Shown here: positions 1 to 10,233 of the stretch, piece by piece | How positions within the stretch are numbered: position 1 is the stretch's first letter | Layout of the letters: every line of letters starts with the position of its first letter | Source of the DNA: Perkinsus marinus ATCC 50983 | Taxonomy: Eukaryota; Perkinsozoa; Perkinsida; Perkinsidae | Assembly (NCBI RefSeq): GCF_000006405.1 | Contig: NW_003201757.1 | Location: 63,458 to 103,008 of the forward strand | Length of the DNA: 39,551 bases | Direction of reading: 5' to 3' | The notes under the pieces: model-generated | What the model was told of the DNA's origin: nothing | Seen by the model: the letters and a program-made list of their open reading frames with translations, nothing else | Databases searched by the model: none | Program-made: the position numbers and the translations under genes

Positions 1-269
1 CGTCGGGACACCATCGGTACTGCGAAGTGGATTTGCTCGCAAGGCGGGAACGATGGTGGGGGCTACCAAAACGACCACAAAGGCGATCAAACATTGCCTC
101 CAAAAAGCATTCCAAAAACGTTCACCCCCCGGAGATGCTCTTTATGAAAAATAGCTCCACGTAAACCTCTGTAGGATACATGGACTTCAAGTATGGTTTG
201 ACCGACGTACGTATAAGGAAGTAATTCAAGAAACGGCAACCCCCCCCCCTCGGGAAGCTCTACGTACAA

Positions 270-1040
270 CTATTTTATTATACAAAGCTCAGCAGAATTC
301 ATCAGTCGGGCCTCAGCGTTCCCCCCATGGCGACTTACAAAGACAGCCTTGACGAAAAGTACGTCCTCAAGCGTCGTCCGGTTCATCGCCTTCCATATCC
401 GCACTACCCCATCGGAAGCTCCCGTGACTATATATCCCCCATAGGAGGCAACGCTCACTACCCCCAGCGCTGGAGCCGACTTGTCCGACCCAGACTCGGT
501 GAATTCGGCAAATACATGTGTATGGCACAGCACGGTCTTAGGCTCCGGAACTCGGGTGTCCCAAATCGCCGCTATACCGTCACTGGTTCCCACGATCAGC
601 TGGTTGTCATTCAGTACTTGCCAGCATAGCACGATGCCACCGTGTAGATCCATAGATGTGCCGAAGGTGCGGTATGGCCGACAGGCAGCGGCCAGGCCTG
701 TGGAGCACGGTTGAAAACCTGTGTATGTACCAGATTGGCACACGAAGCCCCCATGGCCTTCACTAGCGATCAGCGACGGTTTAGGAGGGTCCGCTGGAGG
801 CAGCCGCTTCCGGTGTGGAGGTGAATAGCCGAGCTGTGCAGTAGCAGCTGCATCCGCCGAGCCCTCTTGGTGGTGCATAGGAAGTGGGACAGACGGCTGT
901 TGGACAGTAGTAGAGGAAAAACACCAAGACTGAGCACGATCACTCGGGCAACCCGACTTCTCATACCGTAACAGCCCGAACAATTGATAAAACACTACAA
1001 GCATCTGTGTATTACGAGAACGGCCAACGTGACCATGCAT
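270..1040 (-). CDS. WD40-repeat protein (terminal part, N-terminus uncertain)
   Basis: A 256-residue minus-strand ORF whose C-terminal half carries two recognisable WD40 blades. Each has a conserved small-residue/SDG turn followed by a WD-type strand: VGTSDGIAAIWDTR, and about 50 residues later TGASDGVVRIWKA. WD40 blades build beta-propeller scaffolds for protein-protein contacts; no specific partner can be read here. The N-terminal half (about 110 residues, rich in Pro, Ser and His) resembles nothing I know. It may contain unrecognised short introns, or the ORF may be the last exon of a longer gene: an in-frame splice onto the zinc-finger gene just upstream is possible (GTCCAG near 1064 to an acceptor near 1006). 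A complete propeller needs about seven blades, so most are missing, diverged or in other exons. The WD40 assignment is good; the gene boundaries are weak. Confidence 0.6.
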   Translation of the reverse strand: MHGHVGRSRNTQMLVVFYQLFGLLRYEKSGCPSDRAQSWCFSSTTVQQPSVPLPMHHQEGSADAAATAQLGYSPPHRKRLPPADPPKPSLIASEGHGGFVCQSGTYTGFQPCSTGLAAACRPYRTFGTSMDLHGGIVLCWQVLNDNQLIVGTSDGIAAIWDTRVPEPKTVLCHTHVFAEFTESGSDKSAPALGVVSVASYGGYIVTGASDGVVRIWKAMNRTTLEDVLFVKAVFVSRHGGNAEARLMNSAELCIIK

Positions 1041-1044
1041 GCTA

Positions 1045-1543
1045 TCAGCAGTCAGCTTCCTGGACCAGTCCTAGTCGGGCCATCTGACAACAGAATGAGT
1101 ACTACAGCCTTTCCCACTACCCCCAACCTGAGCCCGGCGCTTCGCCTGACGTGTTGAGCTCTTCCTCTGCTCCTCCATATAAGCTGTCCTACATGCATCG
1201 CTACAGAACGGTCTTTCATCTCGAAATACGACGAGGAATGCGTCCTGGCAAGCGCCGAAATTCCAATATATTTTCTCTCAGCTTCTACCCGGTGAATCTT
1301 CATGCAGTAATAGCAGCACCAATAGCCTTCCTCACGATGGGCCTCCGTGGCCACTTCCACTTGGCGGGCGGGCAGCCTGTAGTCGGAGCCGCCGCACTCT
1401 CGTGAGGACCAAAAACCCGCACTTTCCCTCCACTGGTGCACCTTCCAAGATTTCGAGACAAGTTGCATGACAATCATTACCGCCTCTGCGAATCGCTCAG
1501 CTTCCAGCCTCTCGTCCGGACCCTTCTCCACGTAGCAGTTCAC
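1045..1543 (-). CDS. FCS-type (FLZ/MYM-like) zinc-finger protein, C-terminal exons
   Basis: Removing a 44-nt GT-AG intron (1245-1288) joins two frames into EEGYWCCYYCMKIHR + DAFLVVFRDERPFCSDACR. This gives C-x2-C-x18-C-x2-C with the hallmark FCS and a following Arg, the spacing of the FCS-like zinc finger (FLZ, formerly DUF581) and close to MYM-type treble clefs. A basic tail follows (QRKSSTRQAKRRAQ); a second possible intron then leads to a stop at 1045-1047. FLZ proteins of land plants are adaptors for SnRK1 kinase; carrying that role over to a protist is unsupported. The exon before the finger begins near 1543, and further 5' exons probably lie at 1.6-2.8 kb on the same strand. The motif is clear; the full gene model and any link to the WD40 gene downstream are not. 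Confidence 0.55.
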
Positions 1544-1593
1544 CGGCTGCGCCCCCTGTCCCGCCAGACCCCTAACTTCAACTTCAACCTCAT

Positions 1594-2781
1594 CTACTGC
1601 AAGGGCTCACTCAGTCGCACTGCTGCTTGTACATACACGTTCGCATTTCGACCAGGCCGAGGACGTTTCCTGCCTGCCAGACCTAGGACTTCCTCACTAT
1701 ATGAATGTACTAGCCAAGGCGATGAGCATGTCCTACGATTTAGTCTTCTGCATAGAAGCTCCAGTAGACATCCCCGCACTGACTCGTTCAGAAGGAGCAG
1801 ATGAAGACTGGTTCGAGTCAATGGCCGGGAGTCGTCGCGGCCGGTGCTTACGCTTAAGTACGTGATCAGCGAACCCCCTAGTGAGCTGAGAGGGTGCACA
1901 TGACCGAACTGAGGATCCCTTTCCTACTGGCTCGACGGTAGAGGCCGACTTCCAACTGTGATGGGGAGCCATGGAGACAGCCTGATAAGGGAATAAAGCC
2001 ACTGGACGTCACATCTGCATCAGCCCCGTGATATACGTACTTCTCGTGCTAGTCTAACCTTCCGCAGCTCCTCAAGAATCGCTTCATTTTGCTGTATTAG
2101 CTTCTTCGTGGCGGCGGCCGATACTTCTATCTCCCTCAGCCGTGGAACCATACAGGGAATATTCCTACTGCAAGGCACCCTCAACGAGCCCGCCTGTGTC
2201 ACCAAACATTTACACTTGCACGCATACACACGTCACGCGTGCAAAACTGTGGTAGTAGCAGCAGAGATTACTACTGACCTCTCGCCTCTGACGGCCTGTC
2301 GTCCGAGACAATCCTAGCATATGATCCGGTACCAGCGTGGTGAGGAAACTGCTCACACTAATCGTGTCCTAAGCTCAACTGAACTGAGACAACCCAGGAA
2401 TCCTGGAGAGTTACGAATAACGAGTGCACGATATTGCTTCCCGCGTGATGGTGCCCATCACAGACGTCATGAACCTACCTGTGCTCAAGATTTTAACATA
2501 TAAAGGCCATCCGACCATACATGTCCATACTCCCACATACATAAACACATATGGGACGCACTAAGAAGCCAACGAGTCTTACCGAGCCGTTGCGTGTCGA
2601 ACTTGACACTGTCGAAGTCGTGACGTGTCAACGGATACCCGGATTCACCATATCCATTTGAGTACCTGTTTGTCCATGCGAACAATGCTGGCCCTCGGGA
2701 AAGGACCAACATTGTTGTAGTGCCCCTGACAGCTAACACGCCAGATTCAGTGCGACAACGCAGAATTCGCATCCCATGCAT
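1594..2781 (-). other. probable upstream exons, including a coiled-coil exon
   Basis: Minus-strand reading frames here look partly coding. At about 2041-2161 a segment reads VPRLREIEVSAAATKKLIQ... NEAILEELRKVRLARE, with heptad-like Leu/Ile spacing and many charged residues, typical of a coiled coil. At 2660-2781 a hydrophobic frame (VLAVRGTTTMLVLSRGPALF) ends at a possible GTACTC donor and faintly recalls a beta-propeller strand. Between them the Ser-rich and Cys/Arg-rich frames overlap and I cannot choose among them. The segments could be 5' exons of the FCS zinc-finger gene, of the WD40 gene, or of both as one gene. No start codon can be assigned. Confidence 0.35.
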
Positions 2782-2789
2782 CTTGCCCG

Positions 2790-3500
2790 ACCTCCGAATT
2801 TACGACAAAACCCTCCACTAACTTGCAGGACTTAGTGGTGCTAAGTGCTGATACAGTACCACTCTGAGTGGTTGCTGATATACAGCGATGTGAAAAGGGA
2901 TACTCAACGCCCCCTCTGAAAACTCACATCGACATTGCCATACTGTGTAACGCGAAACATAACGACAATATAATCCTCGGCGGCCGACGGCAAATTCTAT
3001 AACGATGAGATCACACTACAAAACCAAGCACAGCTACTCAAGGGCGATAACGAGGGTATTCGACATACACCCGGGATCCGACTAGGAAAGTATATTATAT
3101 TCCCCTTGACTACGTCGTTAATCATATCTGCACGGAGACGAGTCTATTACGGATACACTAGTAGCTGAAAAGGTAAGTTGCCCTCAAGACTGGAACCCTG
3201 TCATAAGATTAGCAACAAACAATGTGGTAGCACAGTCACTATCAATCATCATCATAATTGCAAATGGTCCTTGCCATGTCACTTTCTCGCTCTACATCTA
3301 CCGAGAGTGTCGCGACATCGAACGCGACAGTCCCCTCAAAAGTACACTGCAGTCCTGCAAAAAATATAGGTATAATGGGATAGGTGCTGGTGGTGGCTTA
3401 TCAACGCCACACCGAGAGACTATCTACAAACCACCATCAAAGTGCAACCTCGAAGCTGACCAATACTAGCTAGCTGAGAGATAGCACTAGGACAACGTAG
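2790..3500. other. intergenic, no recognisable gene
   Basis: The short frames in this stretch have no convincing composition or motif. I see no RNA gene or clear repeat. It probably holds the 3' flank of the Ser-rich gene (3501-3995, minus) and the upstream region of the minus-strand zinc-finger/WD40 locus. Confidence 0.5.
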
Positions 3501-3995
3501 TTATGCTGTCGAGCTGCTCCGCACAGGCACCAGAGGGGAGACCTGCACGCATGGTGTCGTCTTGCTTCGACGAGGCCATCGACGTAGCACCACAGTCTGT
3601 GCCGAACCATCTTCTATCCTCGAGATACACCCCGGGGCAAGAGTCTGTACTTCAAAACGGCCAACTTGTTTGCGAGGCATGAGTTGGGCCTGCTCAGGGA
3701 AGCAATCACATAAGAACCGACCGACCCGGCGAATGCGTAGAGGCTCGATTGCCACGCTGGAAGCCGTACTGGAGCTACTAGTATAGCCACAGTCGAAGGT
3801 GTTAACACTGGACATAGACTTCACCGAAGCATCACAACAGACGCTTCCGGAACCATCACCGCAACAGTCACGGTAGGAGACTCTGGTGTGGTAGATGTGG
3901 GACGCTGCTACGCCTTCGGAATCCACCGCCTCCTCAACGACGAATCTACCACGCCTCTGGACGCCACCGATACGTAGCGGGACCGATTCGGCCAT
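3501..3995 (-). CDS. Ser-rich protein with repeated GRF/RFxV-type motifs
   Basis: A 164-residue minus-strand ORF with three spaced copies of a basic-GRF motif: VQRRGRFVVEEA (about residue 13), IRRVGRFLCDC (about 87) and RKQVGRFEVQTL (about 109). A Ser/Thr/Cys-rich linker contains SSSSTASSVA. Two of the three fit [RK]-F-x-[VI], the short docking motif bound by the CCT domains of OSR1/SPAK kinases in animals. That functional reading is inference, since short motifs arise easily. The ATG at 3995 is the first in frame. The linker could hide a short intron (a GTGAAG donor lies in it), which would change the middle of the protein. No enzymatic domain is visible, and upstream exons cannot be excluded. 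Confidence 0.5.
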   Translation of the reverse strand: MAESVPLRIGGVQRRGRFVVEEAVDSEGVAASHIYHTRVSYRDCCGDGSGSVCCDASVKSMSSVNTFDCGYTSSSSTASSVAIEPLRIRRVGRFLCDCFPEQAQLMPRKQVGRFEVQTLAPGCISRIEDGSAQTVVLRRWPRRSKTTPCVQVSPLVPVRSSSTA

Positions 3996-4180
3996 GAAAG
4001 GAGACCCGGAGAGGACCCCGTTAAGAGATTATCCAACAACACCTGCACATGCGCTTAAACCCAATGGAATGCTCGGCGACAGACAAGAGTCGATCTCGCT
4101 GCGATCATTTCATGGCGAACCACTTTGCCCTCGCCCGGACGAACTTGAAACGCGCACAGGATTTTCCAGTTGGTTGTCCA

Positions 4181-5276
4181 TGAAAACAGTGAATCCTGGA
4201 AATGGTGAACCGGAATAAATTTCCCGCGAACCCTGATAACAGTGAAGGAACTAGCGCGCGCCACGAGCGCGCGGCAACAAAATTCAAGCCGGGATCCCCT
4301 TACGTCATATGTGTTGCAATCGATCGGTTGGTCTAGTGGTTAGGCGTCAAAGTTAGTAACCGGCTGCCCAAGGTTCAAATCCTGCGATTGTCATGGTAAT
4401 TTTGTAATTGAGACGCGGTTCAACCGGGGCAGTTGAGGAACTCAACTTGAGGTATTGACCAGCTAGGGTCAGTAAGCTTGCCTAACTCAGCTGGTACGCC
4501 TCCTTAGCAGTTACTCCGAGTCCACGAGTTGTAATACAATGCTATCCAGGAGCTCAGTATAGAAGTTGTATTTGTTCACGTTCAAGAGGAACAGGCATTA
4601 GGACCTGTTGCCTCATGCATGGCTGTTTATCCTTGTGGTACTGCCAGAATTGTTCATCAACAAGGTTCTCATACTTCTTCTATAGTCACTACTATGGACT
4701 CAAACGCTTTGCTTATGGCAATCCCGTATTTCAGCTAGTTGGTAACGGATTGAAAACTCACTCCCTCGTAATGGAACAGTGGAACAGAAGGAAAAATATT
4801 TGATCAAAAGTGGACTGGAGACGACACGGTTCCTAATCCCGAAGAAAGAGCACCGTTCAGTACTTCGGAAGTACTACTTCCTGTCCACAACCATGGTATA
4901 GGGTGACTCGAAAGCTATTACTAGACCGTTCGTGTTGCTCCTACTTTTGAAAAGTCGCTTCAAGACACGCAACGAAGAACCAGGCGTGAAAAAGATGATA
5001 ATCTTTGTAATATGTGACCCAGGCCTCAATGATCCATTGCGCAGCGGTTGCTGTGAGCAAGCTAACTACTCAAACATTGACCAACCAGAGAGAGAGTGAT
5101 CATTGAAAGTTGAATCGGTTCGGGAAGGAGTGGTAGAAAAATTACTGATATTTAGGATACCGGCGCGGGCGAGTTTGTTGTTCACTATTGTCAGGCTTTC
5201 ACCCGCTTTAGTGGGAGAAAAAGTCCCTACAACGGATTCACTCGCCCTTCACCATTTCCAGGATTCACTGTTTTCA
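4181..5276. repeat. inverted repeat pair flanking about 1.05 kb
   Basis: A 27-nt sequence beginning CACCATTTCCAGGATTCA occurs on the plus strand at 5250-5276 and exactly reverse-complemented at 4181-4207. Flanking similarity is weaker but present: TTCACTATTGTCAGG near 5181 against TTCACTGTTATCAGG on the minus strand near 4243. The arms are therefore diverged copies of a longer repeat in opposite orientation, with the tRNA-like element between them. Confidence 0.6.
4318..4391 (+). repeat. tRNA-derived element (pol III A and B boxes)
   Basis: TGGTCTAGTGG at 4329-4339 matches an internal A box / D arm, and GGTTCAAATCC at 4372-4382 is a full B box / T loop. The spacing, about 54 nt from A start to B end, is tRNA-like. 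The ends CAATCG (4318-4323) and CGATTG (4384-4389) are complementary, as in an acceptor stem. The T stem has mismatches and no standard anticodon stem forms, so I read it as the head of a tRNA-derived SINE or a decayed tRNA rather than a working tRNA. Palindromes follow just downstream: AGTTGAG-GAA-CTCAACT (4431-4447) and the arms ACCAGCT/AGCTGGT (4458-4495). Confidence 0.5.
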
Positions 5277-5702
5277 GGCGGGACCTTCCAGTTCGCTGTC
5301 TCTCAAGAAACGCGCTAAATCACAGGTGAAAAATCACATTTAGGTAGATGCGCTCTACATTAAATTACCACACTCGGAACACGCGGGTCTAGGGACAAGC
5401 TAGGCTTGTCCAGGGAGAGCCGGATTTGAAGGTAGCACTCGCGAGATTGATGTTGTTGGATATCCATGATACCAAGGATGTCGCGTCTGCATCAAAGATG
5501 GGAAAAGTACAGTTTTGAAGCAAGCCCGCTCTTGAGCTCGCTGAAGGGGGGATAACTTGAGCAGAATAACAGCTAAATCTCGACTAACAAAACATTACAC
5601 AACAGCACTCCGATCTGCGAGCCATTCTCGATCCGTGCGCACGTACGTGATGGAATTCGGCACGCGTACGCTGTGTAATGATCGTCCCTTCTCTTTCGAA
5701 AT

Positions 5703-5763
5703 TAACTTGGGTCCCAAGTTAATTGCACCCTAGTGCCTCGGAGGCACAAGAGTGCATCAGTGC
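5703..5763. repeat. cluster of near-perfect palindromes
   Basis: Two adjacent hairpins. The first has arms ATTAACTTGGG and CCCAAGTTAAT with a single T between. The second is GTGCCTC-G-GAGGCAC, nested within TTGCAC...GTGCAA. Together they make a compact fold-back structure about 90 bp 5' of the tandem duplication. It is noncoding as far as I can see. Confidence 0.6.
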
Positions 5764-5853
5764 AACCATGCAATGGGGCGGTTTCAGACGCCAACATGAC
5801 GTCGTTACATAGTCACTGTATTCGACGCATTATGCGGCGTGTGTAACATGCTG

Positions 5854-6137
5854 TTGACCAATACCTTGGTCACTTGCTCTCTTACTTGATTCCCTAAGCA
5901 TGCTCGAACATGGAATGTTCATGGATTCACCTGCTGTGTGAACCTTTACCCTTATTGTTACCCTCTTGAGCAATAGTCATGGCACATGGTGGAGAACCCG
6001 GGCCTTGACCAATACCTTGGTCACTTGCTCTCTTACTTGATTCCCTAAGCATGCTCGAACATGGAATGTTCATGGATTCACCTGCTGTGTGAACCTTTAC
6101 CCTTATTGTTACCCTCTTGAGCAATAGTCATGGCACA
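5854..6137. repeat. perfect 133-bp tandem duplication
   Basis: The sequence at 5854-5986 recurs without a visible difference at 6005-6137, offset 151 bp, separated by an 18-bp spacer. Each unit begins with the hairpin TGACCAA-TACC-TTGGTCA. The lack of divergence suggests a recent duplication, or a collapsed or mis-joined assembly. The minus-strand frame across it is a by-product of the repetition and is not called as a gene. Confidence 0.85.
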
Positions 6138-7107
6138 CATGCAGCATCGAACTCTTAATGAATCTCTTTAGGGCGCGCAACCTTAGCTTTTAGCGGAGAT
6201 CCCGTAGATATTGCGTTACATTCTATGCAAATACAGGCCCGATCGCAGCTTCCCACCCAAAACTCGTTAACTCAACTCGTCCCGCCCTGCCGACTTCATC
6301 TGTGGCCATCGGACGGCCATCCTCACACAGTTGAGGATCGCACGTCAAGATGCAGACAACCAGAAACTACCGGGTGGCAGAGGGTGGGCAAAAAGAGCCA
6401 GCACGCTCACCAGCAACTGATAGATGATAAAGTAAGGTATCAATAATCCTCACACTAACACTTAGGACCAGCAGCAACAACATCGCACGAAATACACAGG
6501 TTCAGAGTAACTAGCTTCGCGGGCGAGCGCGTCACGGTCCTGTTTTTGCACCACTCTACACTCCACAAGCTTCGTGTAGGGTAACAAGCAAGTTGCAAAG
6601 GGCATAAGTGGAGCTCGAAAACTTCTCAGGAAACTTAAATTCCTTAGAAAGATAAATTTGACCCACTTTCACGTTCGCGGTCAACCGGGCGTGCGAGAGT
6701 GCAGACTTGGCGTGCGCTAAAACGACTGAGCATCTTCGACGAGAGACCAAAACGAGACAACCACTGACCGTGTCTGAAACTTGTTGCCCGAAGGCTTTCT
6801 CGTTGATGCTGGAATGAACCCGAGGATCAACAGAGTGATAGTAGATATTCACCGTGCCACTACTGTGGTGCTCCCAGAGTCTTTTAGGTCCACTCGGGCC
6901 TCAACAAGTCCATCAAATCTTCACTCCGAACTAGCGTTTCCGTTTGGTCGTTGGGCATGTCCCAGCTCGTCCCGACGGTGTACACCGAGTCTACGACATG
7001 GACTCGGGACTCTCACGATTTGTTCGATTACGAAAGTCAACATGTCGTTCGCAGAGACTTCGCTTTAAACCAAACGGTCAGATTCGTGCGGAGCAATGGT
7101 AGGCTAT

Positions 7108-8780
7108 ATGTCACCAACAGAATTACTCGTTGGTTTCAACGTAGATGACGTTCGTATGGAAGATGCCTCCGTGGAGGCACTCAGTCGCCCTAGGGAAGAG
7201 TCGGACTACCTGATGAAATGTATCAATTTCGATTCAAGGTAGCGCATGAGTCGTATAAATGATATGAACAAACTTGTTTCCCTGAGGTTTATGATTCAAC
7301 CAGCGGATAAACAATCCGATGGGAGCCGACTGATTCCCAAAAGACTATGGCTTGTCGTGAAAGAGGTGCGAGTCAAACTTGACGAGTTTGCAACTACTAT
7401 CATCTGAGCTCAGCTCGGACCCCACACCCTCACCGAAGGAGACATTATCAAACTTGGTCGATTCAAATTGCGTGTTCGGCAGCTATGTGCAGATTCCGAA
7501 GATCAACTGGTGACATCTAAGCCTTGTTTGATACATCATCACAGCTCAGGTGCGGCCGGACCTGAGCGGCTCTGAAACTGCGACCGCGGTAGCGCGCTGT
7601 GCCCCTCCTGAGGCCGATGGAATGCCCTGTAGAATATGTTTGCTGGAAGTAACACGTGAGCAATTCAGTGGGAGTGCGTTACTCTATGTATCAGGCCTCC
7701 GGTTCCGATGAGGACGATCCATTGATCGAAGCGTGTGCTTGTCGAGGAAGCATTCGTTATGTCCATCTCGGCTGCTTGCGTCACTGGATTCAGGGCAGAC
7801 TGTGCCTCGGGGGAAACGATGGGCTCAATGCCCCCCACACGTACGAGCTGTGTTATCTCTCGCCATGAGAGCTGACGTAGATATCTGTTCCGCCAACTAG
7901 CGTGTGAGCTCTGCCGGGCCAACTACCAAACGAATGTTATACTTCATGATGGAACCACATCGCAGCTCGTGAGTTGCCGATATTCGAGACAGCGCGCAGT
8001 TGGATGCACTCAGGTGCCCTTGCCTGAGACCAAAGCCCCTTATCTGGTCCTGGAAAATATGGTGCGAAATGACCCTACACAAGGTAGTAACCTTGAAGGT
8101 CAGCAGCCGAGAGTTGCAATTCAGGTATGGATGTCCAGTCGTCTATGCACTCAAAAGGCGTCTACGTCATCTCCCTTGCTGGTAGGAAGGCGTTGAAGCT
8201 TGGCCGAGGCCACGAGAGTGACGTACGAATAGCCGACGTAGTGCAGAACCATCTCGAGGGAGTAGTCCAGCACAGTTACGGTGCAGGTTTCTATATCGCG
8301 GTGGCATGCAACGGTGTCGATCGCGGACGATGGACGGTTCATTCTGGAAGACCATAATTCGAAGTTCGGGACGCTGGTGGCAATGCGGCGGCCGAAATTG
8401 ATCAACGCCTCGACAGGTCCGTCAGCATGTCGAACACCTTCTGGTTTCGAGTTTGCCTTGGCTCGCTATTGATATACGACACGGTACAGCCGTATAAGGG
8501 CTGACCGAACACTGATATCTGCTCCTCGAACAAGCACGTTGTTTTAGGTGACGATGTGGCTGATGCCAGTGGCCCAATATTGACGGTTCAGGCCGGGAGA
8601 ACGGTTTTCAGGATTAGCACGAGGAAGCCCAGGTGGGTTCATGATAGACTAAGACCGATGTGTGATCTGGTCGTGAGCAGAAGAGTTGAGTCGTCAGAAG
8701 AGAAGACAATACCGGCAGAAGGGAACGTGGCTCCAGGCCTAGCCGAGCAGCACGTGCTGGCCGGAGCTCAGTCACTATAG
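7108..8780 (+). CDS. FHA-like / RINGv / FHA E3 ubiquitin ligase
   Basis: Spliced from about nine exons. From the ATG at 7108: a leader, then VVKELGPHTLTEGDIIKLGR followed by FKLRVRQL, a partial FHA-like strand set. The RINGv (MARCH-type C4HC3) finger has CRICLLE, then CACRGSIRYVHLGCLRHW, then LACELCRANY. A second full FHA domain has LKLGRGHESDVRIADV, VSISRWHATVSIADDGRF, LEDHNSKFGTLVAM and a closing strand LTVQAGRTVFRIS. Several introns are short; 8238-8286, for example, is 49 nt and splits ADV from SIS in phase 0. RINGv domains recruit E2 enzymes, and FHA domains bind phosphothreonine through the conserved GR, S-R-H and N-S residues, all present. Unlike most MARCH ligases it shows no obvious membrane segment. 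I recall related architectures in ciliates and apicomplexans. The final about 45 residues are polar and unassigned. Stop at 8778-8780. Confidence 0.8.
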
Positions 8781-9011
8781 CAACAGATCTTGGTCGTTGT
8801 GGAGACAGCGAGATTGGGATTCATTTCTGCCGTTGTTGACTCTACTCTGTGAGCTACCCTTCATCGAATTGATTATAATACGGCTACACGATTCGGCTTA
8901 GCTCTCTTGAGTGGCCTTCCCTGATTACACCGATGTACACTTGTTCTCTCGAGTAGTTAGTACTCAGATAGTGACCCAACTAGTGTGACGTGTTAGACCA
9001 TCTCAATATCG

Positions 9012-10233
9012 ATGGTAGTGGTGGTCATCATATTTTTGTCATCCCAAGAGCTTGTCTTGAGTTGATCGGGTCTGTCTACGAGACCTATGTTCTCCCCAGT
9101 TCCTCATCGTACACCCATTTCTTATGATCGGCGGCCACTGCCTCGGATGTCTGACCTACCGGGCGGCATTCACAATGGCACTAACGGTGGCTATGACCTA
9201 TTGGGGTTGCCATGTCGGACTAGTATACTTCCTTTACAATGACATGGTAAGGGCCTCCTCGAGGTAGCCTGCTAGGTCAAATTTTGCTCATTACGTCAGG
9301 CATACGTCGATTGGTTCAGGAAGTGGCTGATTGCACCAATAGTATACCTGGCATGGTCGGCGATGTTACTCAATTTCTTGCTAGCGGTACTCGTCCTCAC
9401 TCTGAACGAAACAGGGCGGCGGTATGCGCTATCAGCATGGATAGGAGTAGTGTCGGTCTCAATAGTCATGTAGGTGATTCACTACGTTAGTGATCCATAC
9501 CTTCTAATCTTCTACTGTTCTCAGCTGGCTTGGTTACGCGGCGTTTGCTTGCCAGAAACTCAAGGGAAACGCGTTTCTGCTGTTGCCAGGAGTAACAACA
9601 GTCATTGTGTGTGCATCAGCGACCTCTGCTCGGTTACTCGGTCAGACCCAGATCGTGAAAGCCGCCGCGACTTCAGGAAAATACTCGACCGCTAAGATGC
9701 TTGGATCGACAGCAGCCGCGATGCTGTTGAATCCGGGGTCAGCTGAGCACGTATACGAGATGTTACCTACCCCGATGAATCTATGTTTCTGGTGGGGAAT
9801 AAGACTGTAGGTTGCCTCCGTTGAAAATACTAGTGCAATTTTTCCGGTGGTAGAGAGTACCCCGCGCTGGCATTCGGCCTGGGGTCCTTCGCCGTTCTAG
9901 TCTGCCAGTTGATCACCGGTATGGTACTCCAGCCGGTATTGAAAGCTGGGGGGAACGGGGCAGAGGGTGTCACAGCGGACAAGATTCAGCTCTGGTATTT
10001 GACTTTGATATGAAAAAAAATTGACTCCAAGATTTGTGTTATATTCCAGGTATGCGCTAGCGCCGAAGAATCGGCGAATATTATATCAGAAAGAACTAGC
10101 CGACATCGAGGTGTCAGAGATTGAACGGCTGATGGACATTTCTGAATCTGAGAGTGAGATAGACTCACCCTTGGAGAGCATAGAAGATGGGAAGCTGGAC
10201 GAACGCGTTCAGAATGATGAATCTACACATTAG
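9012..10233 (+). CDS. multi-pass membrane protein, unknown function
   Basis: Joining exons through canonical sites (donor GTAAGG at 9247, acceptor before 9300; donor near 9470, acceptor before 9531; later junctions near 9750/9831 and 10000/10049) gives one frame with about six to eight hydrophobic segments. They include MVVVVIIFL, AAFTMALTVAMTYWG, IVYLAWSAMLLNFLLAVLVL, LSAWIGVVSVSIVIWLGYAA, FLLLPGVTTVIVCASA and LGSFAVLVCQLITGMVL. The C-terminus is a soluble acidic tail (IERLMDISESESEIDSPLES...), stop at 10231-10233. No transporter or enzyme signature is recognised. The chosen ATG at 9012 begins directly with a hydrophobic stretch, so an upstream exon is possible. It lies 230 bp after the ubiquitin-ligase gene in the same orientation. 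Confidence 0.6.

Larger units (their letters stand above)
3996..7107. other. gene-poor, repeat-rich stretch
   Basis: About 3.1 kb without a supportable gene. It holds an inverted repeat pair (4181-4207 and 5250-5276), a tRNA-derived sequence at 4318-4391, several near-perfect hairpins (4431-4447 and 5703-5763) and a 133-bp tandem duplication (5854-6137). Reading frames at 6.55-7.07 kb on both strands are open for 95-98 codons, but their residue composition suggests neither a domain nor selection. The 5' flank of the ubiquitin-ligase gene lies at its right end. Confidence 0.55.

Noticed and set aside
5927-6124. Minus-strand ORF with internally repeated peptide
   Set aside because: It arises from the exact 133-bp tandem duplication and has no independent coding evidence.
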